Below are positions 7,446 through 16,324 of a stretch of DNA of 39,012 nt, piece after piece. A program made the position numbers and the translations under genes. The notes beneath the pieces were generated by a model. It did no database searches and had not been told where the DNA came from. It was given only the letters and a program-made list of their open reading frames with translations. Source of the DNA: Gemmatimonadota bacterium (GTDB taxonomy: Bacteria; Gemmatimonadota; Gemmatimonadetes; Longimicrobiales; Gaopeijiaceae); assembly GCA_003559555.1 (NCBI GenBank), contig PWLA01000051.1:1-39012 (forward strand). Direction: 5' to 3'. How positions within the stretch are numbered: the first letter of the stretch is position 1; the number at the start of each line of letters is the position of its first letter.

Positions 7446-8354
7446 TCACACGGCCCAGTTCAGCTTCCGGCGCAGGGTATCGAAGAAGGTCTGCCCCGGG
7501 AACCGCACCACTGCTACCCGCTCAGATCCCGGGCGAATGACCACCCGGTCCCGAAGGCCGATGGGGACGGCGGACTGCCCGTCGGCGGTGAGCACCAGTT
7601 GTTCGGCCCGATCCAGCGCCTGGATGGTGAGGCTCCCCCGTGCCTGGAGGACCAGGGGACGCATGGCCATGGTGTGGGCCGCGATAGGGGTCACCACCAG
7701 CGAGGTCAGCTCGGGTGTCAAGATCGGCCCCCCTGCCGACAGCGAATAGGCCGTGGAGCCGGTGGGCGTGGCCACGATGACCCCGTCGCCGGAAAAGCGC
7801 CCGATCTCCTCCTGGCCCCCGTCCCACCCGATCCAGAGGCCCAGGCGCACGACCCGTGCCAGTCCCTTCTTGTGGAGGACCAGGTCGTTCAGGGCCCAGA
7901 TCTGGGGCCCCTCTCCGTTTTTCTCGTGGATCACCGACGCCTCGACGGTGGCCCGCATATCCAGCCAGCACGCCCCCTCCAGAAGCTCCGCCAGGCCCGA
8001 TTCCAGCTCGTCGGCCGGAAGGGAGGTCAGAAATCCCAGGTGGCCCAGGTTCACCCCCAGGACCGGGGTACCCCGGGGTACCATGCTGGCCCCCCGCAGG
8101 AGCGTCCCGTCGCCCCCCAGCGTCAGGAGAAGGTCCGGCGCTCCGTCCTCCTCCGGCGCCAGGACGCGCCGGTCGGCCAGGGCACCCGTCCGGAGAGCCT
8201 CTTCGGGGAGGAGCTCCAGATCGTGGTCCTTCGCCAGCCGGGTCACCACCCGGACCAGCTCGCCGAGCCCCTCCGACCCCACGCGTCCCACCAGACCCAC
8301 CGTTCTGACGGGGGTCTTGAGAGGAGGACCGGACCCCCCATCCCCCTGGCTCAT
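7446..8354 (-). CDS. nadK: NAD kinase
   Basis: 302 residues. It phosphorylates NAD to NADP with ATP or polyphosphate. The diagnostic GGDGT motif is at residues 80-84. The second motif ALND (about 154-157) corresponds to the family's NE/D box. The glycine-rich motif GDGVIVATPTGSTAYSLSAG follows at 190-209. The ATG at 8354 overlaps the dxs stop codon (ATGA), indicating translational coupling. NADP supply fits the neighbouring isoprenoid genes, since later steps of the MEP pathway consume NADPH; that functional link is inference. Confidence 0.96.
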   Translation of the reverse strand: MSQGDGGSGPPLKTPVRTVGLVGRVGSEGLGELVRVVTRLAKDHDLELLPEEALRTGALADRRVLAPEEDGAPDLLLTLGGDGTLLRGASMVPRGTPVLGVNLGHLGFLTSLPADELESGLAELLEGACWLDMRATVEASVIHEKNGEGPQIWALNDLVLHKKGLARVVRLGLWIGWDGGQEEIGRFSGDGVIVATPTGSTAYSLSAGGPILTPELTSLVVTPIAAHTMAMRPLVLQARGSLTIQALDRAEQLVLTADGQSAVPIGLRDRVVIRPGSERVAVVRFPGQTFFDTLRRKLNWAV

Positions 8355-10270
8355 GCCGATTCCCGCGACGCCGTCAGGTCGCGGCTCACCATCCGGCGCA
8401 TACGTTCGGCGATCCCGGCAGCATCCAGGCCGATCTCAGCCAGGAGCTCGCCTCGGGAGCCGTGCTCCACGAAGCGATCGGGAATCCCGTGGGTCTCCAT
8501 CCGCGCCGGTACCGGGAGGCCCGGATCGTCCAGGATCTCCCGGCTGATGAAGGCACCGAACCCGTTGACCACCGTTCCCTCCTCCACCGTGAGGAGGGCG
8601 TCGTGCTCCGAGAGGACCCGAGCCAGAACGCCCCGATCGTAGGGCTTGAGAAAGCGGCAGTTGACCACCGTGGCCTCGATTCCCTCCTGACGGCTCAGCG
8701 TCTCGGCGGCCTCTACCGCCTCGAGCACCATGGTCCCCACGGCCAGGACCACCAGGTCCCGGCCCTCCCGCACCACCTCCCAGCGTCCGTACGGCACCTC
8801 GGCGATCTCGGCGAACCGCGGCACCTCGTGGGGCACTGCCGCCCGGGGCCAGCGGATGGAGAAGGGCCCTTCCTCGTGCTTCACCCCGGCCCGGAGCAGC
8901 CCCAGCATCTCGGACCCGTCCTTGGGCGCCGTCACCGTCATGTTGGGCACCGCCAGCATGTAGCTGATGTCCAGGGCGCCGTGGTGGGTGGGGCCGTCGG
9001 GTCCGGCGATCCCCGCCCGATCCAGACAGAAGACCACCGGAAGCTCCTGGAGGGCCACGTCGTGGACGATGCCGTCGAAGCCCCGCTGCAGGAAGGTGGA
9101 GTAGATGGCCACCACCGGCCGCACGCCCTGGGTGGCCAGGCCGGCAGCGAAGGTGGTGGCGTGCCCCTCGGCGATGCCTACGTCGAAGAAGCGGTCCGGG
9201 AAGACGCCGCCGAAGACGCCGGTGCTGGTCCCTCCGGGCATGGCGGCCGTGATCACTGCGATCCGCGAGTCCTCACGACCCAGTGCCGTGATCCCCTCAC
9301 CGAAGACCTTCTGATAGCGAGGCAGGCCCCCGGCCTTCTTCTTTCCGATCCCCGAGATCTTGTCGAAGGGTGAGGCGGCGTGCCACTTCACCGGGTTCTC
9401 CTCCGCCGGCGAGTAGCCCTTCCCCTTCTGGGTGAGCACGTGGACCAGGATCGGTCCCCCCAGCCCCTTCACCCGGTCGAAGGTGTCCACCAGGACGTCC
9501 ATGTCGTGCCCGTCCACCGGACCCACGTAGCGGAACCCCAGTTCCTCGAAGAGCATGCCCGGCACCAGCAGTCCCTTCACCCCACCCTCCATCTTCCCCG
9601 CCACCGTCTCCATCACCTCGCCCAGGCTCCGGGGCGCCTTCTGCAGCAGTGACTTCACCTCGCTGCGCACCCGGTTGTAGACCGGGTTGGTGATCATGGT
9701 GGTGAGGTACTTGTTCATGGCCCCCACGTTGGGGGCGATGGACATGTCGTTGTCGTTCAGGACCACGATGAGGTCCCGGTCGGTGTGGCCCGCGTTGTTC
9801 AGCGCCTCGTAGGCCAGACCGCAGCTCATGGCCCCGTCCCCGATGATGGCCACCACCTTCTCCTTGCGGCCCATGAGATCCCGACCCGCGGCCATGCCCA
9901 GCGCGGCCGAGATGGAGGTGGCGGCGTGGCCAGCGCCGAAGGTGTCGTACTCCGACTCCTTCCGGCTCAGGAAGGGGGCCAGCCCCCCGTACTGTCGAAT
10001 GGTGGGAAACCGTTCGTTGCGCCCCGTGAGGATCTTGTGGATGTAGCCCTGGTGACCGGTGTCCCAGACCAGGCGGTCCCGGGGGGTGTCGAAGACGTGG
10101 TGCAACGCCACCGTCAGGTCCGCCACGCCCAGGCTGGCTCCAAAGTGCCCCCCGATCTGCGAGACCACGTCGATGTGGCGCTCCCGGGCCTCCCGGGCCA
10201 GATCCTTCAGCTCGTCCCGGGAAAGATCCCGGATGTCGGTCGGCCACTTCACTCGATCCAGAACTGACAC
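8351..10270 (-). CDS. dxs: 1-deoxy-D-xylulose-5-phosphate synthase
   Basis: 639 residues. It condenses pyruvate and glyceraldehyde 3-phosphate in a thiamine-diphosphate-dependent reaction, the first step of the MEP isoprenoid pathway. The GTG at 10270 is preferred over upstream in-frame starts because AGGAG lies 9 bp before it and the protein then begins VSVLDRVKWPTDIRDLS, like other Dxs N-termini. The thiamine site is visible as WDTGHQGY with His73, GDGAMSCG at 144-151 and LNDNDMS at 171-177. The catalytic Glu is Glu368 in DVGIAEGH; many homologues have Gln or Glu at the following position, here Gly. DRAGIAGPDGPTHHG follows at about 417-431. It lies downstream of ispA. Confidence 0.96.
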   Translation of the reverse strand: MSVLDRVKWPTDIRDLSRDELKDLAREARERHIDVVSQIGGHFGASLGVADLTVALHHVFDTPRDRLVWDTGHQGYIHKILTGRNERFPTIRQYGGLAPFLSRKESEYDTFGAGHAATSISAALGMAAGRDLMGRKEKVVAIIGDGAMSCGLAYEALNNAGHTDRDLIVVLNDNDMSIAPNVGAMNKYLTTMITNPVYNRVRSEVKSLLQKAPRSLGEVMETVAGKMEGGVKGLLVPGMLFEELGFRYVGPVDGHDMDVLVDTFDRVKGLGGPILVHVLTQKGKGYSPAEENPVKWHAASPFDKISGIGKKKAGGLPRYQKVFGEGITALGREDSRIAVITAAMPGGTSTGVFGGVFPDRFFDVGIAEGHATTFAAGLATQGVRPVVAIYSTFLQRGFDGIVHDVALQELPVVFCLDRAGIAGPDGPTHHGALDISYMLAVPNMTVTAPKDGSEMLGLLRAGVKHEEGPFSIRWPRAAVPHEVPRFAEIAEVPYGRWEVVREGRDLVVLAVGTMVLEAVEAAETLSRQEGIEATVVNCRFLKPYDRGVLARVLSEHDALLTVEEGTVVNGFGAFISREILDDPGLPVPARMETHGIPDRFVEHGSRGELLAEIGLDAAGIAERMRRMVSRDLTASRESA

Positions 10271-10371
10271 CTGCGTCGACTCCTGCCGGAGGTTCACTTG
10301 GAGGATGGCGGCGCCGGGGCTGCGGGAGATCCCGCGCCATCCGTCGGACTCGTCCCCGCCGCTCATCCGTA

Positions 10372-10401
10372 AAAGTACTGCGAGAGGGTCACCTTCACCA
10401 A
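10372..10401 (-). promoter_or_regulatory. Weak candidate internal promoter before dxs
   Basis: In the 190-bp gap between ispA and dxs the minus strand reads TTGGTG, an 18-bp spacer and TACTTT. The implied start is about 95 bp before the dxs GTG. The boxes are weak; the gap itself is the better argument for a separate promoter. Confidence 0.25.
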
Positions 10402-10460
10402 ATCCCGGCCAGCCCGGCACGGCGTCCCAGCGGGCCCGGGTGCTTCACCTGGAACCCTCC

Positions 10461-11393
10461 TCAGCGATCCCGGTCCACCACGTACGCCGCCAGCCCGTCC
10501 AGGGCCGGCGACTCGATGCCGCCGTCCCGCAGCGCCTCCCGGGCCTCCCGGACCAGCCGCCGGGCCTCGCCTCGGGCCTCGCCCACACCCAGCAGCGCCA
10601 CGTAGGTGGACTTGTCCAGCTCGGCGTCGGAGGGATTCTTTCCGAGTGCGTCGGCGTCGGCGGTGGCGTCCAGCACGTCGTCGGCGATCTGGAACGCCAT
10701 CCCGATGGCCCGGCCGTAGGCCTCCAGCGCCTCCCGAACCCCGTCCTGGGCCCGGGCCGCCACCGCGCCCATGGAGAGGGCCGCGGTGAGGAGCGCCCCC
10801 GTCTTCCGTCGGTGCAGCCCGTCCAGCTCTCCCCGCTCCAGCCTCCGTCCCTCGCCCAGCAGGTCCAGGGCCTGTCCGCCCACCATCCCGCCGGCTCCTG
10901 CCGCCCGGGCCAGGATCCTGACCAGGTCGCGGCGAACGCCGTCGGGCAGCCCCATCTCCGATGCCGAATGCCAGAGGTGCAGGTGGGCCGCCGGAATGAG
11001 CGCTCCGGCTCCCAGAACTGTGGAGGCCTCCCCGTGGACCGCATGGGGGGTCGGGCGTCCCCGACGCAGCGGAGCATCGTCCATGCACGGCAGGTCGTCG
11101 TGCATGAGCGAGTACGCGTGGATCAGCTCCAGCGCCGCCGCCACCTGCCGGGCGCCCTCCTCGTCCGGACCGCCACAGGCCCGGTAGGCGGCCACACACA
11201 GGATCGGCCGAAGGCGCTTGCCTCCGGAGGTCACACCCTGCCGAACCGCATCCCTCACCTGGGGATCCAGGAGGGGAAGAAGGGCGTCCAGCGCCTGGCC
11301 CAGGGCCCCCTCCACCGCGACTCGCTCCCGGTCCAGGAAGCGCTCCAGCGAGAATGCGCCTTCGGTAGAGGGCGAACTCACCGGGGGCCTCAC
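10461..11393 (-). CDS. ispA: Polyprenyl (farnesyl/geranylgeranyl) diphosphate synthase
   Basis: 310 residues, a typical length. It extends allylic diphosphates with isopentenyl diphosphate in the cytoplasm. SGGKRLRP is at about 56-63, the first Asp-rich motif DDLPCMDD at 99-106 (the DDxxxxD spacing of bacterial type II enzymes), and the second Asp motif in AFQIADDVLD near 225-235. The GTG at 11393 overlaps the xseB stop (GTGA). Chain length (C15 or C20) cannot be fixed from sequence, so the symbol is by synteny: folD-xseA-xseB-ispA-dxs is a widespread gene order. Confidence 0.93.
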   Translation of the reverse strand: MRPPVSSPSTEGAFSLERFLDRERVAVEGALGQALDALLPLLDPQVRDAVRQGVTSGGKRLRPILCVAAYRACGGPDEEGARQVAAALELIHAYSLMHDDLPCMDDAPLRRGRPTPHAVHGEASTVLGAGALIPAAHLHLWHSASEMGLPDGVRRDLVRILARAAGAGGMVGGQALDLLGEGRRLERGELDGLHRRKTGALLTAALSMGAVAARAQDGVREALEAYGRAIGMAFQIADDVLDATADADALGKNPSDAELDKSTYVALLGVGEARGEARRLVREAREALRDGGIESPALDGLAAYVVDRDR

Positions 11394-11728
11394 TCCTCGT
11401 CGCCTTCGAAGTCCCGGGTCCGAAGCGCGTCAGCCTCGCCCACCAGCTCCTCCACCCGGAGCTCGGCCCGGGCCAGAAGCGCCTCCGCCTCCCGGATGTG
11501 ACGCACGCCCTCCTCGAAGAGAGCCAGGCCCCGCTCCAGCTCCACCTCCCCACCCTCCAGGGTGGAGACGATCTCGTCCAGTCGCCCGAGCCGGGTCTCC
11601 AGCGTCATCTCGCTCTCGCCGTCGCCGTCGCCGGCCGGCGGATCGGCCCCCGGAGGCGCTTCGGCTCCCCCTGCAGGGTTCTCCGTCGCCCCATCGTCCG
11701 TCACTTTCTGGTCCCCTTCCTGGCTCAC
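11390..11728 (-). CDS. xseB: Exodeoxyribonuclease VII small subunit
   Basis: 112 residues. It is the small subunit of exonuclease VII, which degrades single-stranded DNA together with XseA. The conserved part begins near residue 41 (MTLETRLGRLDEIVSTLE) and continues with LERGLALFEEGVRHIREAEALL. The first 40 residues are Gly/Pro/Asp-rich and not conserved; an internal ATG at residue 41 is an alternative start. The ATG at 11728 overlaps the xseA stop (ATGA), and the stop overlaps ispA. The two subunits are made side by side. Confidence 0.93.
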   Translation of the reverse strand: MSQEGDQKVTDDGATENPAGGAEAPPGADPPAGDGDGESEMTLETRLGRLDEIVSTLEGGEVELERGLALFEEGVRHIREAEALLARAELRVEELVGEADALRTRDFEGDEE

Positions 11729-13233
11729 TCGCTCGCTCCATCGGGTTGGATGTTCAGTGCCTCACATTGGATCCGACCGTCCACCACACGGAGGTCGAAC
11801 CGCGCCCGCTCCTCGAATTCGGCCACGCCCCGAAGGACACGCCCCTCGGGGTTCAGGGCCACCGCATACCCCCGCTTGAGGGTGGAGAGGGGGGAGAGGG
11901 CTTCCACCCGACCTCCCGCCACCGCCAGCCGCTCCCGCCGCCGGTGGATCAAGGTCCGGATCGCCCGGCTCAGTCGCTCCGACAGCTGATCTCGCCGCCG
12001 GACCCGGGGCTCCAGAACCGACCTCATGGCCGGGGCCAACCGGTGGGCTTGTCGCTCCAGCCGGCGGCTCCGTGGGATCATCAGGCCCTGCATGGCCGAG
12101 GGCAACCGATGGGCTCGGCGCTCCAGAGCCCGTCGCCGGGGCTCCAGGAGCCGCCGGACCCCTGCCTCGGTCCGCTGCCGACCCGACTCCAACCGGTGCC
12201 GGCGCCGCTCCACCTGGGTCCGCAACCCCCTGGCCAGCCGGGGACGCACCCGGTCCAGCGCCTCCAGGAGGGCTGCCCGGTCCTGCACCGCCGCCTCCGC
12301 CGCCGCCGAGGGGGTGGGCGCCCGGTGGTCGGCCACCAGGTCGGAGATGGTCACATCCGTCTCGTGGCCCACCGCCGAGATCACCGGCACTGGCGAATGG
12401 GCGATGGCCCGGGCCACCGGCTCTTCGTTGAAGGCCCAGAGGTCCTCGATGGAGCCGCCTCCCCGACCCACGATGATCACATCCACATCTCCTTCGGCGG
12501 CCAGCACCCGCAGGGCCTCGGCCACCTCTGCCGACGCACCCTCACCCTGCACCCGTGCGCCCCTGACCACAACCCGGGTCCACGGCGCCCGCCGTCGGAT
12601 CACCGTCAGGATGTCCCGGATGGCGGCTCCCGTGGGGGAGGTGACGATCCCCACCGACCGGGGGAACCGGGGGAGAGCCCGCTTCCTGGCCGGTTCCAGG
12701 AGGCCTTCCTTCTGCAGGGTCCGCCGCAGCTTCTCGAAGGCCAGCTTCCAGAGCCCCTCGGTCCCCTCGGCCTCCAGCTCCCGGACCTGGAGCTGCAGCT
12801 CACCCCGGGCCTCGTACATGGTGATCCTGCCCAGCGCCTGCAGGTCCATCCCCTCCTCGGGATCCATGGGCAGCCGGGCCGCGTCGCGCCGCCACATGAC
12901 ACACCGGAGCTGGGAGCGGTCGTCCTTCAGGGAAAAGTAGCAGTGACCCGACCGGGCCCGGGTCCAGCTCCCCACCTCGCCGGCCACCCTCACCTCCGGG
13001 AAGCGGTCCTCCAGGAGGCTCCGGAGGGCGGCGTTCAGCTCCGAGACGCTCCAGACCGGCAGCTCGGGTGGTGTCCCGTCCTGCCCGTCCGGGGGCAGGT
13101 CCCCTCCAGGCGGGGGCTCGCCCGGCTCCACCCCCCCACGCTCCGGGCCCGAACCTCCCGCCTCCTGGTCCTCGCCTTCCCCGGCGGGTTCGGCGAAAAG
13201 ATCCAGCGTGCCCTCGTCAGAGGAGGAGCTCAC
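11725..13233 (-). CDS. xseA: Exodeoxyribonuclease VII large subunit
   Basis: 502 residues. It is the catalytic subunit of exonuclease VII. A low-complexity acidic N-terminus of about 60 residues precedes the conserved start WSVSELNAALRSLLED. The OB-fold nucleic-acid-binding domain covers roughly 65-165 (HCYFSLKDD, LRCVMWR). The catalytic domain includes PRSVGIVTSPTGAAIRD, IIVGRGGGSIEDLWAFN and ISAVGHETDVTISDLVAD, hallmarks of the family. The C-terminus is an Arg-rich helical region. The GTG start at 13233 overlaps the folD stop (GTGA); no good Shine-Dalgarno sequence is visible, so coupling probably drives initiation. Confidence 0.96.
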   Translation of the reverse strand: MSSSSDEGTLDLFAEPAGEGEDQEAGGSGPERGGVEPGEPPPGGDLPPDGQDGTPPELPVWSVSELNAALRSLLEDRFPEVRVAGEVGSWTRARSGHCYFSLKDDRSQLRCVMWRRDAARLPMDPEEGMDLQALGRITMYEARGELQLQVRELEAEGTEGLWKLAFEKLRRTLQKEGLLEPARKRALPRFPRSVGIVTSPTGAAIRDILTVIRRRAPWTRVVVRGARVQGEGASAEVAEALRVLAAEGDVDVIIVGRGGGSIEDLWAFNEEPVARAIAHSPVPVISAVGHETDVTISDLVADHRAPTPSAAAEAAVQDRAALLEALDRVRPRLARGLRTQVERRRHRLESGRQRTEAGVRRLLEPRRRALERRAHRLPSAMQGLMIPRSRRLERQAHRLAPAMRSVLEPRVRRRDQLSERLSRAIRTLIHRRRERLAVAGGRVEALSPLSTLKRGYAVALNPEGRVLRGVAEFEERARFDLRVVDGRIQCEALNIQPDGASE

Positions 13234-14129
13234 CGGAGGGGGGCTCCCAGCCCCCGGGCGGCCTTGAGGGTGTTGGAGAGGAGCATGGCGATGGTCATGG
13301 GTCCCACGCCCCCCGGCACGGGGGTGATGGCGGAAGCCACCTCCCGCACCTCGTCGAAGGCCACGTCGCCCACCAACCGGTATCCCTTCTCCCGGGATGC
13401 GTCCTCGACCCGGTTGATTCCCACGTCGATGACCACCGCCCCGGGCTTCACCATGTCGGCGGTGATGAGCCCCGGATGCCCGGCCGCCACCACCAGGATG
13501 TCCGCCATGCGGGTGTGCTCGGCCAGGTCCCGGGTGAAGAGATGTGCCACGGTCACGGTGGCGTCCCCTCCCCGGCGTTCCTCCGCCAGAAGGAGCTGAC
13601 CCATGGGCCGTCCCACGATATTGGACCGGCCCACCACCACCGCATTCTGCCCCCGGGTCTCCACCCCGCTTCGTACCAGGAGCTCGATGACGCCCTGGGG
13701 GGTGCAGGGAACCAGAGCAGCCGGGTCACCCACCGTCATGCGCCCCACGTTCACCGGGTGGAAGCCGTCCACGTCCTTGGCCGGGTGAACCGCCTCCAGG
13801 ATCTGCTCCCTGCGGATATGGTCCGGGAGGGGGAGCTGCACCAGGATCCCATGGATCTCCGGATCGGCGTTCAGACCCTCGATCCAGCCCAGGAGCTCCT
13901 CCTCGGGAAGATCCTCCGGAAGGTCGACCTGGCGGGAGCGGATGCCCACCTCGGCCGCAGCCCGGTTCTTCATTCGGACGTAGGACTGGCTAGCTGGATT
14001 GTCTCCCACCAGGACCGTGGCCAGTCCCGGGACCTGCTCTCCCTGTGCCGTCATCTCCTCGATTTCCCGGGCCACCTCTCCCCGGATCTCCCGGGCCATC
14101 TTCGTGCCGGAGATGATCTCCGCCGCCAT
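13230..14129 (-). CDS. folD: Bifunctional methylenetetrahydrofolate dehydrogenase/cyclohydrolase
   Basis: 299 residues. It interconverts 5,10-methylene-, methenyl- and 10-formyl-tetrahydrofolate with NADP. The ATG at 14129 is chosen because AGGAG lies 5 bp upstream and the protein begins AAEIISGTKMAREIR. The catalytic Lys sits in SYVRMKNRAAAEVGI. The FolD signatures GILVQLPLPDHI and PCTPQGVIELL are present, then the dinucleotide-binding region VVVGRSNIVGRPMGQLL and the C-terminal PVPGGVGPMTIAMLL. It follows rny by 67 bp. Confidence 0.97.
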   Translation of the reverse strand: MAAEIISGTKMAREIRGEVAREIEEMTAQGEQVPGLATVLVGDNPASQSYVRMKNRAAAEVGIRSRQVDLPEDLPEEELLGWIEGLNADPEIHGILVQLPLPDHIRREQILEAVHPAKDVDGFHPVNVGRMTVGDPAALVPCTPQGVIELLVRSGVETRGQNAVVVGRSNIVGRPMGQLLLAEERRGGDATVTVAHLFTRDLAEHTRMADILVVAAGHPGLITADMVKPGAVVIDVGINRVEDASREKGYRLVGDVAFDEVREVASAITPVPGGVGPMTIAMLLSNTLKAARGLGAPLR

Positions 14130-14196
14130 GAACGCTCCTGATCTCTGAGTCAACGTGTGTTGGGAAGGTACTGCGGACGCAGGGCCGGAGCCCCGC

Positions 14197-15777
14197 CTAC
14201 CGGGCGAAGTCCACCGCCCGGGTCTCTCGGATCACCACCACCTTGATCTGCCCCGGATACTGGAGCTCCTCCTCGAAGCGCCGAGCCACCTTCTCCGAGA
14301 GTCGGGCCATCTCCTGGTCGTCCACCGTGTCCGGCTCGACCATGACCCGGACCTCCCGACCGGCCTGGACGGCAAAGCAGCGCTCCACTCCGTCGAATTC
14401 AGTGGCGATGGACTCCAGGCGCTCCAACCGCTTCACGTACGTCTCGAACATCTCCCGGCGGGCACCGGGCCGGGCACCGGAGATGGCGTCGGCGGCGGTG
14501 ACCAGAAACGACTCGGGATAGCGGTGGGGCTCCTCGTCGTGGTGGGCCCGGATGGAGTTCAGGACCACGTCGGGCTCGCCGTGGCGCTTGCAGAGCTCAT
14601 AGCCCAGCTCCACATGCGTTCCCTCGTGCTCATGGGTCATCCCCTTGCCCACGTCGTGGAGGAGCCCGGCCCGCCGGGCCAGCTGCACGTCCAGACCCAT
14701 CTCCTGGGCCATCATCCCCGCCAGGCGGGCCACCTCCCGGGAGTGCTGGAGCTGATTCTGTCCGTAGGAGGTCCGGAACTTGAGCCGGCCCAGCACCCGG
14801 GCCACCTCGGCGGGCACGTCATGAAGCTCCAGGTCGTAGAGGGCCTGGCGCGCCGCCTCCTGCATCCCCTCCTCCACCTCGCCCTGGCTCTTCTCAACCA
14901 TCTCCTCGATTCGGCCCGGATGGATGCGGCCGTCCTCGATGAGCTTCTCCATGGCGATCCGGGCCACCTCCCGACGAATGGGATCGAACCCCGAGAGCAC
15001 CACCGCCTCCGGGGTGTCGTCGATGATGACGTCGATCCCGGTGGCCTGCTCGAAGGCCCGGATGTTCCGCCCCTCCCGGCCAATGATCCGTCCCTTCATG
15101 TCGTCGGAGGGGAGCTGGACCACCGACACGGTGGTCTGGGCCGACTCCTCGGCCGCCATACGCTGAATCGCCAGGGCGATGACTTCCTTGGCCTCCCGGT
15201 TGGCCTCCTGCTGGGCCTCTTCCCGGATCTCCTTGATCCGCTGGGCCGCCTCGGCCCGGGCCTCTTCCTCCATCTCCTCCACCAGCTGGCTCCGGGCCTC
15301 TTCGGCCGAGAGTCCGGCCAGCTCCTCCATGCGCTCCTTCGCCTTCCGTTCCGCCTGCTCCACCTCCTGGATCCGGGCCTCCAGGAGGTCCTCCCGCTCC
15401 CGAAGCTCCTCGGCCCGCTTCTCCTGAGCCTGATCGCGCTCGTTCAGGCGGTCGAACTTCCGGTCCAGGGAGTCGGAGCGCTCCGACACCCTTCGCTCCA
15501 GCTTCTCCAGCTCCGTCCGTCGCCGCTTCTCCTCCTTTTCCCACTCCTCCCGGAGTCGGAACGCCTCTTCCCGGCCCTTGAGCCCTCCCTCCTTCTCCAG
15601 GCTCCGGGCTTCGTCTCGGGCACGTTCCACGATCCGGGTGGCCTCGTCCCGGGCTTCCGCCTTCTCCGCCGCCTGGCGAGATCGCTCCCGCCCACGGCCC
15701 AGAAGGAGCCCCACGACGAGGCCTGCAAGCAGGGCCACAACGGCCGCCGCCAGGGCGATGGCCTCGGGGGATTCCAT
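14197..15777 (-). CDS. rny: Ribonuclease Y
   Basis: 526 residues. It is a membrane-anchored endoribonuclease that initiates mRNA decay. An N-terminal membrane helix (about 6-27) is followed by a long Glu/Arg-rich coiled coil to about 200. The KH domain is seen as DDMKGRIIGREGRNIRAFE. The HD domain contains LLHDVGKGMTHEHEGTHVE, with the metal-binding His-Asp pair. The ATG at 15777 has CTGGAG 7 bp upstream. It stands between zapA and folD; the 205-bp gap before it holds a long hairpin (15832-15865). Confidence 0.96.
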   Translation of the reverse strand: MESPEAIALAAAVVALLAGLVVGLLLGRGRERSRQAAEKAEARDEATRIVERARDEARSLEKEGGLKGREEAFRLREEWEKEEKRRRTELEKLERRVSERSDSLDRKFDRLNERDQAQEKRAEELREREDLLEARIQEVEQAERKAKERMEELAGLSAEEARSQLVEEMEEEARAEAAQRIKEIREEAQQEANREAKEVIALAIQRMAAEESAQTTVSVVQLPSDDMKGRIIGREGRNIRAFEQATGIDVIIDDTPEAVVLSGFDPIRREVARIAMEKLIEDGRIHPGRIEEMVEKSQGEVEEGMQEAARQALYDLELHDVPAEVARVLGRLKFRTSYGQNQLQHSREVARLAGMMAQEMGLDVQLARRAGLLHDVGKGMTHEHEGTHVELGYELCKRHGEPDVVLNSIRAHHDEEPHRYPESFLVTAADAISGARPGARREMFETYVKRLERLESIATEFDGVERCFAVQAGREVRVMVEPDTVDDQEMARLSEKVARRFEEELQYPGQIKVVVIRETRAVDFAR

Positions 15778-15831
15778 GTATAGACTCCAGAAGCGGAGGG
15801 TCGCCCCCCCCGCGGAAAGGCAAGTTCAGGA

Positions 15832-15865
15832 GATGCCCGTTCGGCCCCGTCGGGCCGCGGACATC
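15832..15865 (-). other. Long hairpin between zapA and rny
   Basis: On the minus strand GATGTCCG and CGGGCATC pair (8 bp, one G-U), enclosing CGGCCC, a GACG loop and GGGCCG (6 bp), with a two-base AA bulge. No T-run follows, so it is unlikely to be a simple intrinsic terminator. It may be an mRNA processing or stabilising stem in front of the RNase Y gene. Confidence 0.5.
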
Positions 15866-15982
15866 CCACGATCCATCAGTTGAGAATAGGAATCTCTCGA
15901 GGAGCGCCGCAAGGGAGGGCGCATCAACCCGGACCCATTACGGCCCATGGAGAGGGCGTTTTCCAGGAGTTCGACCGGCACC

Positions 15983-16324
15983 TCAACCCTCCACCTCCAG
16001 CTCTCCCTGCGCTGCCGGCTCCTGCGCAGCCTCCAGCTCCTCTTCGATGCGCCGGGCCAGGTTGGTGGACCGGGAGCTCACCTCCCGCCGCACCCGCTCC
16101 AGCTCGTCCCGGGCTCGGAAGTAGCGGTCGGTCATGGCCAGGGCCGCCAGGATCACCGCCCGGTGGCCCTCCACCAGCCCCGAGGCCTCACGGATCTTCT
16201 GGATCTGGTCGTCCAGATAGGAGGCGCATTCCCGGGTGTACTCGGGGTCGGCCGCGGAGCGAAGCTGGTGCTCCTCCCCGGCAATCCGCACCGTGACCGT
16301 GGTCTTCCGGTTCTCGTCGCTCAT
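15983..16324 (-). CDS. zapA: Cell division protein ZapA
   Basis: 113 residues. ZapA binds FtsZ and promotes bundling of the Z ring. The N-terminal domain VTVRIAGEEHQLRSAADPEY and the dimerising helix YLDDQIQKIREASGLV match the family; the C-terminal helix RDELERVRREVSS forms the coiled coil. The ATG at 16324 overlaps the stop of the upstream coiled-coil gene (ATGA) and GGAGGAGG is immediately upstream. ZapA next to pheT and rny is seen in several lineages. Confidence 0.92.
   Translation of the reverse strand: MSDENRKTTVTVRIAGEEHQLRSAADPEYTRECASYLDDQIQKIREASGLVEGHRAVILAALAMTDRYFRARDELERVRREVSSRSTNLARRIEEELEAAQEPAAQGELEVEG

Noticed and set aside
14155-15783. 542-residue open frame on the plus strand opposite rny
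   Set aside because: It is the mirror of the RNase Y gene, Leu/Gly/His-rich from complementing Glu/Arg coiled-coil codons, and has no domain.
15778-15982. 6S RNA in the zapA-rny gap
   Set aside because: 6S RNA often follows zapA, and the hairpin arms recall its closing stem, but the loop is only 4 nt and no central bubble or second conserved arm exists, so 6S RNA is not supported.
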